Shown piece by piece: positions 1 through 11,900 of a DNA stretch of 64,000 nt. The position numbers and the translations under genes were made by a program. Source of the DNA: Nomia melanderi (lineage: Eukaryota; Arthropoda; Insecta; Hymenoptera; Halictidae); contig NC_134999.1 of the NCBI RefSeq assembly GCF_051020985.1, forward strand, positions 16,373,660 through 16,437,659. The letters run 5' to 3'. Within the stretch, counting starts at the first letter, position 1. The number at the start of each line of letters is the position of its first letter. The notes under the pieces were generated by a model, which saw only the letters and a program-made list of their open reading frames with translations, was not told the origin of the DNA and ran no database searches.

Positions 1-77
1 TCTAAATTACATTTTAAAGATAGACTATAGTATAATTAAAATAAATATTAGACAATGTTCTGTAGTACTTTAAATAC

Positions 78-3000
78 CTTCATTATGTCAATTTCTCTTT
101 CAAAATCTCGTATATCAGCTTCGAGTGCTCTAGTTTTTAATTTCTTTATAGCAACTTGTTGCGGTTCTATGTCCTTTCCATTTTCTCTTTCAAGAGTTCC
201 CCTATAAACTTCTCCATAAAAACCTTGACCAATTCTGCCTTGTAAAATTACATTGCAATCTATATCTAATTCGTATATGCCTGTCAATTGACCTAAAGAA
301 CCATCGCTACTTCCTCTAGAACCACAATCGTCTGCTCCTGGTTCATTCCTTCCTATTACCTAATATTATAAAATCTTTTTTACTGTTGCAAGTCTTGTAA
401 ATTATTATAACTAGCACATATAAGTACAATTTTATAAATTTACAAATAAAACAATCATATTTAACGTAATATTACAAGTATATATAGTACATACAACAGT
501 AGATATTACCTCGCCCAAGTCACCGTGATGTCCAATTCGAAGAGCTTGAGTGGAGTGTTCAATACGATTCATATTAGAAATCCTAGTTTGAGAAATTGAG
601 CAACCTTCTGATTCTCGTCTAGCACTAGATAACCAATCTAAATACGCAGAAAGGTCTTCAGTACTACCTATGTAATTTTCACTAGTATTCATTAAACATT
701 GCATACCTAGAATACAAATAAAATAGTTATAAAATAAGTTCGAGTTCGAGTTCGAATTTAACAATTTACTACGCTAATTCATTAATGCATATGTCAAAAA
801 GAATATAAAAATAATCTTAAATACAATTAAGGAACAGTTGTATCTTACTATCATCCGTATCATTCCAGGGAAGGCTTGTATTTTCAGTAAATAGACTACT
901 AGACCTTGAATCACTGTTTATTGATCTACTATCAGTATTATCTGAATGATCTTCATCAAGCTTTTTTGATTCAGAGTTGAATAATTTAGGAAAAGCAGTT
1001 GTATAAGCATGACTTCGGCGAGAATTGTAGACTTGATATAAAATTTGATTTATATCTCTCATAATTGCTTGTGGCTGTTTTCTAGAACCACTCGAATCTC
1101 CCCAACAATCTAACATTAATCTATAGACTTCTGTGGGACAAGAGTTTGGAATTGGTAAACGCTTCCCAGATTCGTAGTACCTTTTCATAATAGCAGCATT
1201 CCGAAAGTCTAATAATGTAGCTCCTCTAAAATAAAATAATATTTAATTTAAAATACTACATTAAATGTAATTATCTACTGCAATATAAACATTCCATTAT
1301 TTGAAATATATATGATTTGATAAATATTGAAAAACACCTTCTAATTAAAACATGAATCGAATGATATTACCTAGCAAAAATTTGCCAAATCGTTGTTCCA
1401 ACAGCCCAAACATCTGCACGGAAACTGTGTCTAGCTAGGTCTGGATCATTATAAGTTTCAGGAGGTAACCAATGAATATCTGTTTCCGTATATACAAATA
1501 ATCCCGGGTCAGCTAGTTTTACTACGAAACTGTTATTAGTGTGAGCGTGTACTAGGAGCTTATTGCATCTAATGTTGCCGTGAACTACACCATTTTCTTC
1601 GAGGTGCCAAAGCGCAGTAGCTAAACAAGCTGTTGCTTCTACCATGTCTACAGTTTTAATAGTTTGAGAGGAAGAACTACGTAAATATTCATCAAGAGGA
1701 CCAAGTCGTACCAATTCCAAAACCATTCCAATCGATGGTGTGACTGTTAATCCATATAATCTGAAGAAATATACATACTTATTAATTTTCTTATATAATC
1801 AACGGTAATGTAACCATATCTCAACATAATGAATATTTTCATATTTTTAGACTTAAGACGAACCGTACCAGGTTCATCAAATGACCGGATTAAAAATTCT
1901 GTTTTGTTTTTGTTTCCACTAAGAAAAATGTATCATCTAACTTTTCTACTTTTATTTTGTGGCCAGTTATTTAACTGGTGTTAGTAAGAATAATTATAAG
2001 TGTCGGACGGTTAGTGTTAATAAAAATATATCCAACGAACAATTTAATATTTATTTATGAATTAAAACGTGAACGAGAATGTAACGCGTGTGAGAAGAAG
2101 ATTTTGTACACCTAACATAGCCAAGATTTTTAAGTGTATAACCGCGTCAGAATTTACCTTTATGACCTTGTAAAGTACCTATACATACATGGAAAATCAT
2201 ATTGAAAATACATTTTCCATTACCTTGCAAGTGTTCCAGACCGTAATTGACACCACTTTCCAGCAAGTTCCAAAAATTCTTTTGTATAATTAGCTTCTTC
2301 TTCCTGTTTTAAAATTTTTAGTGCGACCTCTAATTTTTTTCCTTTAGTTAATCTCCAAATTCCTCTATGAAGGGCCGTTGGTGAATAATGTTGAGTTTCT
2401 CTTAAAAAAAGTTTATAAATTTCAAGTTGATTTCGTGGTACACAACGCGGTCCAGTTTCCAAAACTGATGCAACAATTTCTTCATCAGCTGCTACTTCAC
2501 TGACTGCACTTTCAGGAGCGCAAAGCAGTAATGATGATTTATCTAAAACATAATTAAAGAAAACAGCATAGTGTTATTCTTATACTTCTCATTTATATTT
2601 ATTAAATTCTTAATTTTATTTTTAATTGTAAATAGTTAAAATAGTATTACATTAATAGTAAATATTAATTTTATTTACCATATTCTGATGGTGGTAAACA
2701 TTCTGAGAGATATGAACTTCCTTCGGTATCTTTAAAAGATGCAACACATTGAGCCAACGAATTATATTGGCCAGAAATACCGGTAATAATAAAGTCATCC
2801 GATGAAACTCGCTCTTCTATCCTTTTCGTAAACAATTTTCCTTCCTTATTACACGCATCTAAATAGAATACATTGTATTCTGTTTCACTTTCCCTAAGTA
2901 AGTAAGAGCCAGGTTTATTGGCACGTTTTTGCTGAAGTTTCGCATATGAGAATTCTTGCCTAAAATATATCATTTTTGGATTATTTTGCTTATACCTTTT

Positions 3001-4986
3001 CAAGTCATTTAACTGTTAAGTATTTTAATGTTATAATAGTGTAATATGACTTCAGTGTGCAAATATTTTAAGAAATAGTAACAAATTTCATGTATTAAAA
3101 TAAAATGCACCTATTAAAATATTTCACAACATGAAAACATATTTATTTAAACATTGAATATTTGCAAACCTAAAATCAGAATGTAATTATAAATTTAAAA
3201 ATGCAAACAATATTAATATGAATCTTACCCAACTGGACCATGACATTTGAGTTTATGCAGTCTTTCTAAAGTAGGAGTAACAATTTCACCGCATAAATTA
3301 AATGTCCATTTTACCGCTAATCGATAATAGCCATCCAAGGCAGAAACAAAGGACATTAAATGTGCATTGTTTGTAAATTTTAAATACGATGGTATACCAT
3401 TTTTCCTTGAAATTTCTACTGTATTGTCTTGTCTGAAACATAATGAATACAATAAATTTCTGCTTACGCAAGATTTTTTAATAAATTAATACAAGTGAGT
3501 TTAAAAGATTGTTTCTAATAATTATTCCTAATAATAAAAATAATTATTTGCTTGAATAAAATTATGTAATTAAAATCTTCACCTTGATGTACATGTATAT
3601 TATATATATTACCTTATAGAAACAAAACACAAATCTTCAATTGCGCATAATGTAGTCCATACAGTAGCAACAGTTTCACAGTACTTGACTGCGTCTACAT
3701 TAACTCTCAACATTACTTTTGTTGGAGGATTTTGAAGACCTCTATCCATCAACACTTCATATTCTTCATATGGATAGTTCGGCGCCATGCATTCAAATTG
3801 CTTAAGGTATTGTTCTTTAACATAACTTGCATCATATCCAGAAATCTTACGGAGAGCATTATGTATTGGTTTTTTAATGAAAAATGCATGACGTTTTATG
3901 CATTCCTTAGGAATATATTTTCTATATTCTGACTCCACTGTTTCTCTGGGTACTCTTTTTTCTAACATTACTCTGTGAAAAATATTATGGAAACTTATGT
4001 TGATGACTCGTATAAAGAAAAATAATTTATTCATGTACATTTATGCTATGTATACTATATAATTTAATGGTAACTTAAAAATATTAAATTATTTTAAACT
4101 AGTTACATACCTATACATATCGCAAACACCAAGTCCAATAAGTTCTTGTTTATGTCTTTCATAAACAATGTCTGGTACTTTATTATCCATAACATCTGAG
4201 CGTGCTTGTTGAAAGTAATAGTCATAGGCATTTGTATCTATTTGCTGTAATCTACGTAAACTCGAAGGTTTAAATCTAAGTCTTAGATCAAATTTATTTT
4301 TATTTTTCGATTCTAAACGATGTGATAATGGATACCAAAGTTTTGTATAATGATTCCTAAGCGCAAAAAGATGTCTGGCAACTGGTCCTACTCCTACAGA
4401 TTTACAGACCTATAAATTGATATATCATATGTATATTTTATATTTGAGAAATTATGTAATCAATATCAATTGCAGTCAAAAGAAACATAAAATATTCTTA
4501 ACTTTAACTTCATAGTATATGCAAGTTATTTAAGTAAAAGTATATAAAATATTCATCTAAAATTAGAAAATGTACATTAAATATACATTTGCATTAGATG
4601 TAAATTACATTGATTACATTAAATTTAAAATTATTATTTAGTTAAATTTACTTTAGGTCTACTAAAATCTTATTTAAAAACTCGAAGGTAAAACATCATA
4701 TGATTAAATTCTGTGACAATTTATGAAAAATTGAAATATCAAGTGTTTATGATATTTTTCTTATAATATCTTAAAAGTAATATATCTTCTTCCATCCTCA
4801 AAAATGTCGAAATAAAATTGAAATTTCATTCTAAAATAGTATGATTATACAGATAAACACGAGTAGCTCTTGAAATTCATTTACCTTGATACAAAGATCC
4901 TCAATTGTTTGACCATACTTAATTACAACTGTCAATTCTTTTTCTTCGTTTGCAACATAAACGGTCGCTGATCGATCGTTTTCCAT
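78..4986 (-). CDS. hop: JAK tyrosine kinase (hopscotch), 3' end outside window
   Basis: Cytoplasmic kinase that couples cytokine receptors to STAT. Coding exons on the minus strand: 4986-4885, 4409-4111, 3972-3613, 3432-3229, 2959-2679, 2542-2224, 1760-1371, 1225-849, 706-510, 359-78. They stay in phase and give 937 residues. Order: FERM region about 1-320, SH2-like domain about 322-415 (YLLRESE), pseudokinase about 455-790, kinase domain from about 880. The pseudokinase has HGN (582-584) where HRD is expected and DPG (606-608) in place of DFG, as expected for the inactive JAK JH2 domain. The true kinase shows GRIGQGFYGEVY (884-895), the VAIK lysine (K915) and an alpha-C glutamate near 930-932. 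The exon ends at a GT donor at 77-76, so catalytic loop and activation loop lie beyond the window. The start is the first ATG, followed by a FERM-like beta strand. Family assignment is secure; hopscotch is the single insect JAK. Confidence 0.93.
738..756. repeat. (GTTCGA)n short tandem repeat in hop intron
   Basis: Three units of GTTCGA just downstream (plus sense) of hop exon 9. Confidence 0.75.
1912..1984. repeat. Dispersed repeat copy in hop intron
   Basis: Resembles 62555-62629: shared CATCTAACTT, CTTTTATTTT, CCAGTTA and a final GTTAG, spaced alike over about 70 bp. Confidence 0.5.
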
Positions 4987-5664
4987 TGTTGGAACAAGTG
5001 CACGCTCTTTTCACATTTTGTTATTTGGATTATAAACCTAATTGTGTTTTAATGGTTGTTTATTTACAACGCGAGCCCTCAGTAGTGCGCATGTCACTAA
5101 GAAACATAAAGTGCATACATTGATCACAGATTAGGTCAGAGGTGTCTAACTCAATCCCCTCAGGCTAGTAACTCGAAAACAGCGTTCCCCCATCAGCTCT
5201 ACTGAGAGCTGTTCGAAACCACAGACAAGGTATAAGATAGATGTAACATGCAATGTAAAATTTTGTCACAAGGTCTCGGGGGTCCTAGGACGCCTTTATC
5301 ATTTTTATGTCACACCCTGTCATATCGACTAAGGCTGGTTTTGCATGACAGCGCTATAAGTGACAGGAATAAGAATCAAAACTATTGAAATTTTAAGTGA
5401 CAATCAGTTCAGTATTGCCGACATGAAAAATTTATTCATTGAATTGAACGTCGCGACGTAACGTTTCAGCAATAAAGTTGATTTTCTAATTGAATGGTAA
5501 AAATATTACAAAATTTTCTGATCTTCGACTTTTTTTGTTCTTAATCGTTGTTTTATAAGGTATTGTGACTGCAATGTAATTATGAAGCAGAAATTGAAGA
5601 ACCCATCATATTTAGTTTTTCATTTTATTTTCATGATGATAAAACATGTATTATTTACATACAA
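4987..5664. other. Intergenic: hop 5' flank and RpS30 3' flank
   Basis: No coding sequence seen. The hop start is at the left edge and the RpS30 stop at the right edge. A minus-strand AATAAA (plus-strand TTTATT at 5624-5629) lies about 36 nt after the RpS30 stop and is a plausible poly(A) signal. A perfect 10-bp palindrome GTCCTAGGAC lies near 5281-5291. Confidence 0.6.
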
Positions 5665-7051
5665 TTATGAATTAGGGTTAGCATTTGGTCCACGTCGTCG
5701 GCCGTAAGTTTGAACAACATTGACAAATCGTCGATTGTACTGAATTCGCCTCTTAGCCCTGCCAGTTTTCTTTTTACTCTTTTCTTGTTTCTCAACCTAC
5801 ATAATAAATGAGAATATTGAATGTAAGATAAACAAATGTAATACAACGAAATATTAAAACGCATAATTGTTAAGATTTCTACTAAAAAAAGTTCTTTAAG
5901 AATTTTACATAAAGTTGTGTTTTAATGTAATTAAATAACATTTATATTACATGAATTTAGAGAGAAAGAATCGCCAATAGTCTGAATATTTTACTTGGTC
6001 ATAGTAGTGTTCCGAAAAGCGAAAGAACCGAATTTGAACTTCTGATTTGAAACTAAATCGACTGATTCTTTTTTTTTATAAAACATTTTTTTAAAAGCAG
6101 TTAAATTAAATTATATCCAAACTATTCAAAGGTATTTGATAACATCATGCTAAAATGGATGTTGCATTACCTTTGGGGTTTGGGCTTTTACTTTTCCAGC
6201 ACGTGCTAAAGATCCATGGACTTTACCTAAAAAGTTTTAATAATTTTATTAGTACTGTTATTACTATTTCATGTAAATAACGCTTCACTAACAATTCATG
6301 TATAATAGTTAATATACAGGAAATACAAATCAAATTAATGTGACATGAGTGTAGTAAGCAGATGATAAATTATAAAAACAAAAAACTTACCACCAGGGAG
6401 AGGGACTGTCAATTCTAAATTTTTCGATGCAAGTTCCCCAACTAAAGTTTCATTTGTCAAAAGAAGTCCAGAACAATATAGATTAAATTCTACATCTGAA
6501 ACACCTTCCAACTGTAGAATTTTATTCTGTAAAATAGATGTCAGAAGTTTGTGTTAAAATATATTTAATAATGAACTTTTACATATTTGATAATGATTAA
6601 AGGACTAAATAAGAATTTATTTTAAAAAGATATTTGTTGACAAATATCGCGAATGGCAATCAAAAAAGATTTATTTGATCACCAGCTCATAAGTTTGTAC
6701 TTTGATATTGCGTTGATGCTCGTCCTCAAGGCAGAATGTGCTGTCTCAAAGTTATCTATGCAACGCAATGAATGTATATGGTTCTGGCCAAAATTATACA
6801 TTATTACTTATTCAATAAATTTATACAGTTAGAATTATAAAATTAATTCTTGAAAAAGAATATACTTCTTAAAAGCAAAATATAAAATGAACTAAAAATG
6901 AAAAATTAAATTGAACAATGAACTAATTTCTATTAAATCAGTGTAATTAAAGTATTTCTTGATTTTTAGAACATACCTTCAATTCTGCTATAGTCTCATT
7001 TTCATGTGACTCAACAACAGTTGTGTTTTCACCCCTAATGAATAACTGCAT
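5665..7051 (-). CDS. RpS30: FUBI-ribosomal protein S30 fusion (FAU)
   Basis: Ubiquitin-like FUBI fused to the small-subunit ribosomal protein eS30; the two are normally separated by proteolysis after a Gly-Gly. Coding exons: 7051-6977, 6526-6391, 6226-6171, 5796-5665; total 132 residues, all in phase. FUBI occupies residues 1-71 (starts MQLFIRG) and ends in PGG at 69-71. S30 runs from 72 (KVHGSLARAGKV) to the end with a lysine/arginine-rich middle (KKKTGRAKRR) and the tail GPNANPNS. The coding start lies a few codons inside an exon that begins at 7058. A non-coding first exon is inferred upstream with donor at 8169-8168 (see promoter entry). Length and sequence agree with the family. The intron between 6526 and 6977 holds a candidate structured RNA. 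Confidence 0.96.
6680..6800 (-). ncRNA. Candidate H/ACA-like snoRNA in RpS30 intron
   Basis: An island of mixed composition inside an AT-rich intron folds on the host strand. Outer stem: ATTGCGTTG (plus 6707-6715) pairs perfectly with CAACGCAAT (6761-6769). Upper stem: plus CCTCAAGGCA (6724-6733) against TGCTGTCTCAAAG (6739-6751), with a short bulge and G-U pairs. Between them is an internal loop of 8-9 nt on each side, like a pseudouridylation pocket. On the minus strand the stem is followed by ATATCA, which fits the H-box pattern ANANNA, about 15 nt from the upper stem. A second hairpin and a terminal ACA were not clearly found, so this may be another type of intronic RNA. Ribosomal protein introns often host snoRNAs. 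Confidence 0.35.
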
Positions 7052-7058
7052 GTTTGCT

Positions 7059-8169
7059 CTGAAAATTCAAAAAATTTAATAAGCATTAATAAGTAAAAAT
7101 ATTAATACATAATATTACTCTTGTAACTGCAAATTGAATTTAATAAATAAAATATAGTATTTTATTTTTATTTGTACTCGCAATATAAATCACTCCTTTC
7201 TTTTTATTCCGTGTTAAAAAAATGTTTTAAATTTGAATGGCTTACTTTCCATATAACTCTTCTTTGAACACTGAAGAAATTGATGCTCACCTGAATGTTC
7301 TTTATATATTTTTAATTATTATGTGATTCACTATAATTATCTTTGATTTGTTACACTGATAATTCTTTATCACAGATTAATAATATTCTTTTACTTCTAC
7401 AAAATCATTTGATTTCATATCTCTCATTTCAAACAATTTTATGAACGGTATCACTGTTGGAATTGTTCAATACAATTATTTTTTTCATTTCCTAACCGTA
7501 TCTTCTTTTAATCAGATATATGTTTTTCTAAAAATGTTGTAGCTTATTAATGTAAATATAGGTAAAATGTTGTGTCTTGTTTACTATTTAGTTTGTATTT
7601 ATAGTTACATGCTTTACAATGAAACAAGAAATTTGATGTATTATTGTTTTTTTGAAAGATTAGTATTGTATGTTTATATTTCTGTTCATCACTGTCTGTT
7701 TTAATAAAGTTACTTCAATGTTTATTAATTTTTTTTTAATTTTATAATCATCTACTTTTTATCACATTGTACAAATAACATTTTTTTTTTAGATTAATGG
7801 TGTTCCATAATATAAATAACAAAAATTAAACCATTCTCGTTAAATTATGCAAACATTTGTAAGAAAGAAAATTGAATAAGTAAAATTTAATGAAAAAGAA
7901 AGTATGTTTCTATCTGGACTAATAGTTTATTAATTTAACAAATAGGAATAAAGTGTATGAAGTATTTACGATAGAATTAAAGATGGACGACTAACTTTGA
8001 CACGTGTTATACGAAAAGCATGCTTAAAGTTTTAAAGTGGCTACTGTTTCAATACCAAAATGTTAGTAATACAAAAAAATTATTCAAAAAAAGTTATTGA
8101 TACAAATTAATCAATAACATAATATTATTTATTAAAATTTTTAACGGGAAGAAAAATGGTTATGCTTAC
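7059..8169 (-). other. RpS30 first intron (inferred)
   Basis: Very AT-rich, no coding potential seen. It is bounded by a donor at 8169-8168 (CTG|GTAAGC on the minus strand) and an acceptor at 7060-7059 (TTTTCAG). The call depends on the inferred non-coding first exon. Confidence 0.5.
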
Positions 8170-8239
8170 CAGTATCGCACTAACGGCCAAAAAGAACGTT
8201 CGCCTTGAAGTTGTTAGGTATTACAGTCTGCTATCGATA
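8170..8239 (-). promoter_or_regulatory. RpS30 5' exon, TOP-like start and DRE element
   Basis: On the minus strand a pyrimidine run TTCTTTTTGG (plus about 8187-8196) fits the 5'-TOP initiator of ribosomal protein genes, placing transcription start near 8194. About 24 nt of non-coding exon follow, then a strong donor GTAAGC at 8169. About 40 bp upstream of the start lies the palindrome TATCGATA (8232-8239), identical to the DRE core found in insect housekeeping promoters. Motifs are seen; use as promoter is inferred. Confidence 0.55.
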
Positions 8240-8992
8240 ACACTGTCAAACGATTAATCGATTTAGTTTTCAATACTTTAAAAATAAGTGATCGATTGTA
8301 AGAATAATGTTTGAATGATTTGAAACAGATTTTAGAAAAATTGTGGAATGTTAGAGATCTAAAAGAAGTAAATTAAGATATTAAAATAAATTTATATAAT
8401 TTATATAATTAGTCAAAATAATTTCTAATATAAATTTTATAGATGTGCTTAATATAGTAAATGTATTTATAAAAATATTTACGTTTGTAAATTAATAAAA
8501 ACTTCATTGTCGTGAAGTTCTATTGAATAAATATTACTTCCATCATTTAAATGTACGCGCCTTATTAATCTAATTCCAGCTAACAAGCTTAAATCTTGTA
8601 TTATCGGTAACGTCAAGTGTGATACGAAAATGGTACGGGGGTCTTAACACCCCCGAAGGTCTACATAAAACCCTCATCTGGGGTAACATATTGTAATGTA
8701 AGTAAGTATCTACTTACGCACAACGTTCATGTTCAGTACGTAATGGACCAATGAGAGGTTGATCACATGATAAGTCAAGCCGTGAATGTTGTTAGACAAA
8801 GTCTGTTGCTATTTTGAATGTACAGTAAAAACTTACAGTGTGTTCTCAATATGTATAAGGACTGTTTCGTTATACTATTCTAGCCTAATCTTAATATTTG
8901 AGTACAATTTGTAAAACCGAAAAGTTTATTGTTTTTGTTATATTTAAAAGTATTATCCTTATCTTTTTAAGGTAGTAAAAATTATAGGTTCC
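8195..8992. other. Head-to-head interval between RpS30 and Dicer-1
   Basis: No ORF of note. It holds the RpS30 core promoter on the left and, presumably, the Dicer-1 promoter and 5' leader on the right. It also holds the hairpin at 8636-8655. Confidence 0.5.
8636..8655. repeat. GC-rich 7-bp hairpin
   Basis: CGGGGGT, six-base loop CTTAAC, ACCCCCG: a perfect inverted repeat in otherwise AT-rich intergenic DNA. Role unknown. Confidence 0.6.
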
Positions 8993-11900
8993 ATGGCATT
9001 TCCACTTAACGATCAAGTTTATACAAAATCCTTCACGCCTAGAGAATATCAAGTAAGAATTTTTAAATTATTTAAGAAATAAGAGAACTATAAAATATTT
9101 ATGTGATATTTACGTTGCTACAGGTAGAATTATTTTATACTGCCAAAGAGAAAAACATAATAATTTGCCTGGGTAAAAATTATGAACAAACCTTTATTGT
9201 CATAAAATTAATTCAAGAATTTGCTACTAATAATAGGAGGTAATAATATTACAGTTGAAATAAATATTATTTTACATATTTATTTTGTATTTTATTGAAT
9301 TAATTTACTATTTCATTAACAGATTATTAAGTGATGGAGGAAAACGATCATTATATATATTGACAGACGTAGAAAAATATAAAATAAAAGCAAGTTACAT
9401 ACAGCAATTAACAGATTTAAAGGTATTGCTGTGTGACACTTGCTTACAAGCAGAATTTTCAGAAAAATATGAAACTTCTCATGTAAGATATATTATTATT
9501 ATTATCTTTCCATACACTTTGTATCGCATTTCAATATTCTTTGATATTTGCTATTATTTTGTTTCAGGTATTAGTCACAACTTCCAATGTGTGTGCACAA
9601 TTATTAGCAAATAAAAAGATCTTACCACATGAGATAAATCTAGTCATTGTTGACGAGTGCCATAAATCTATAGATGATAGCAAATTAATATTCATTTTGC
9701 AAAGGTTTTTATCATGTATCAATGTTCCTAGAATTATTGGATTAGCGGTACCATTGTTTAATTTAACTCAAGAACCTGGAAGATTAGGTCTAGAAATAGA
9801 AAAAGTAGAAGCTACATTTCAATGCGAAGTTGAAACAGCTAGTGATATATTGTCTATATTACGGTAAGTGTAATAATTTATGAGGAATGATATTCAGTAC
9901 TCTATGTTATTCATAAGACAAGCCCTGGGACTGCACAGAGGTAAGAGAGGTCTCTCGCTATGTGTTTTGTTCATAATTAGTTACATATAACTGCATTGAT
10001 AAATAGGAAATTAGTATCAAAAATAAGATGAGAAAAGATGAAAGCTAATCAATTAAACCTGCATTACTTGCAGGACTTGTCTTATGAACTACATGTAGTA
10101 CTTACTTTTTTAATAAGGCTTTTACAGTAATTGAACCTGAAAGTTTATAGTCAATTGTCATATATATCACTAAAATGAACAACTGTTGATTTCAAAATTT
10201 CAAGTTTCGTTATGGTGGAAACTTTATTAAAAAAGTGATGTTATGTCTGGAGATCTTTCCTTATTTGTAAATAATATTTCAATTTAAATACCTTAACTTT
10301 TTCAATAGCTATAGTCCTAAACCTAAAGAATATGTAGTGGAATTTTCTGAAAGTGAGAAAGGAGAATTGCATAATACAATTGAAAGTTATATATTACATG
10401 TTATTGATTTCTTACGTGATCATCGTCATGACCCAACGGAAATATATAATGAAGAATTTTATGAGGACATCAAAAAAATACCTGATCCGACAGAAAGACC
10501 TATTGAGATGATGCAGGACTTCTTGCATGTATTAGAAACACTTGGACCATGGTGTGCCGATCGTGCTGCACTTGCTCTTTTAATTTTAACGGAAAAACTA
10601 AAAATAAAAACTCCTTATGAAAGACATTACCTGTTATTAAATATGGTAGCATCTGTATTTACGAAAATACGAGCTTTATGTGACAATGCTTTTGAAGTTT
10701 TAACTGAGAAAGAAAGAATATATAAATACACTACACCAAAGGTTCATCGATTACTGCAAGTTTTGAAAACTTACACTCCATATTATGTCAAGGGTGGAGA
10801 TAATGTTTATAATAAAATGAATAAAGAAAATAATTTAAAAAATTTATCAGTAAATAACAAAGAAAATTCTTGTAAGGATAACTTTGGACAAATTAAGAAA
10901 TCTGAAAGTAATTGGAAAAGTAATGAAGAAAATTATAAAAGGCCACCTAAATCTCAACGTCACCTGCGTGGAGTTACAGATCCCGATTTACTCTGTGGAG
11001 TGATCTTTGTGGATAAAGCATTTATAGCAAAAATATTGTTCTATTTGTTACATGAAATTTCTATACAAGATGATCAGTTACATTTCCTCTCACCCCTTTA
11101 TACAATTGAAAGAAATCCAGATGACATTGGTTATTCGAAAGATTTAGATGTGGAGCACAGAAAACAAGAAGAAGTTTTGAAAAGATTCAGAATGCATGAG
11201 TGTAATTTAATGATTTCAACTTCAATTTTGGAAGAAGGTTTGCGATTCTATTTCTACTAGGTAATTCGTCTTAATAGTACGCTTACCCGCGGCACCTGAT
11301 AATATTTTATTTGTACTAGGTATTGATATTCCAAAATGCAATTTTGTAATGCGATATGATTTTCCAAAAACATACCAATCATATGTACAATGCAAAAGTC
11401 GAGCAAGAGCTGTGGATGCGATACACGTAATATTAGTACCAAAACCAACTTCGAAAGAGTGTGTATGGCAATTAGCACAATATCATTATATAGAAAAGGT
11501 ATAAAACTATGATAATTATTCATAAATTTTCAGTATACTTTAATAATTTGATTTTAATGTAATATAAAAACTATACTGCATGTTACAAAAATATGACATA
11601 CAAATGAAATGGCAAATAGAACTCACTAAACCGAGTAAAAAGAACCTTAGTGAACATGAATTGAAATCTGAGTGGTGTCCGGGATAAAGTTAATTATTAT
11701 AATTTTTTAACACTCTATGTACTAATATATGATTGATTATGCAACCAACATAATAGTAATACAACACAAGTAATATTCATTAGTATAGTTTTGTAGAATG
11801 AATACACTAATGAATACACATTGGTGATAATTTGTATTAAAAGAATACTAATATTTTTTACAGATATTATTGATGAAGTGTTCCAATAATGAACCTACTG

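Noticed and set aside
9899..9960. Mixed-composition patch in a Dicer-1 intron considered as a tRNA
   Set aside because: No cloverleaf, no A- and B-box pair.
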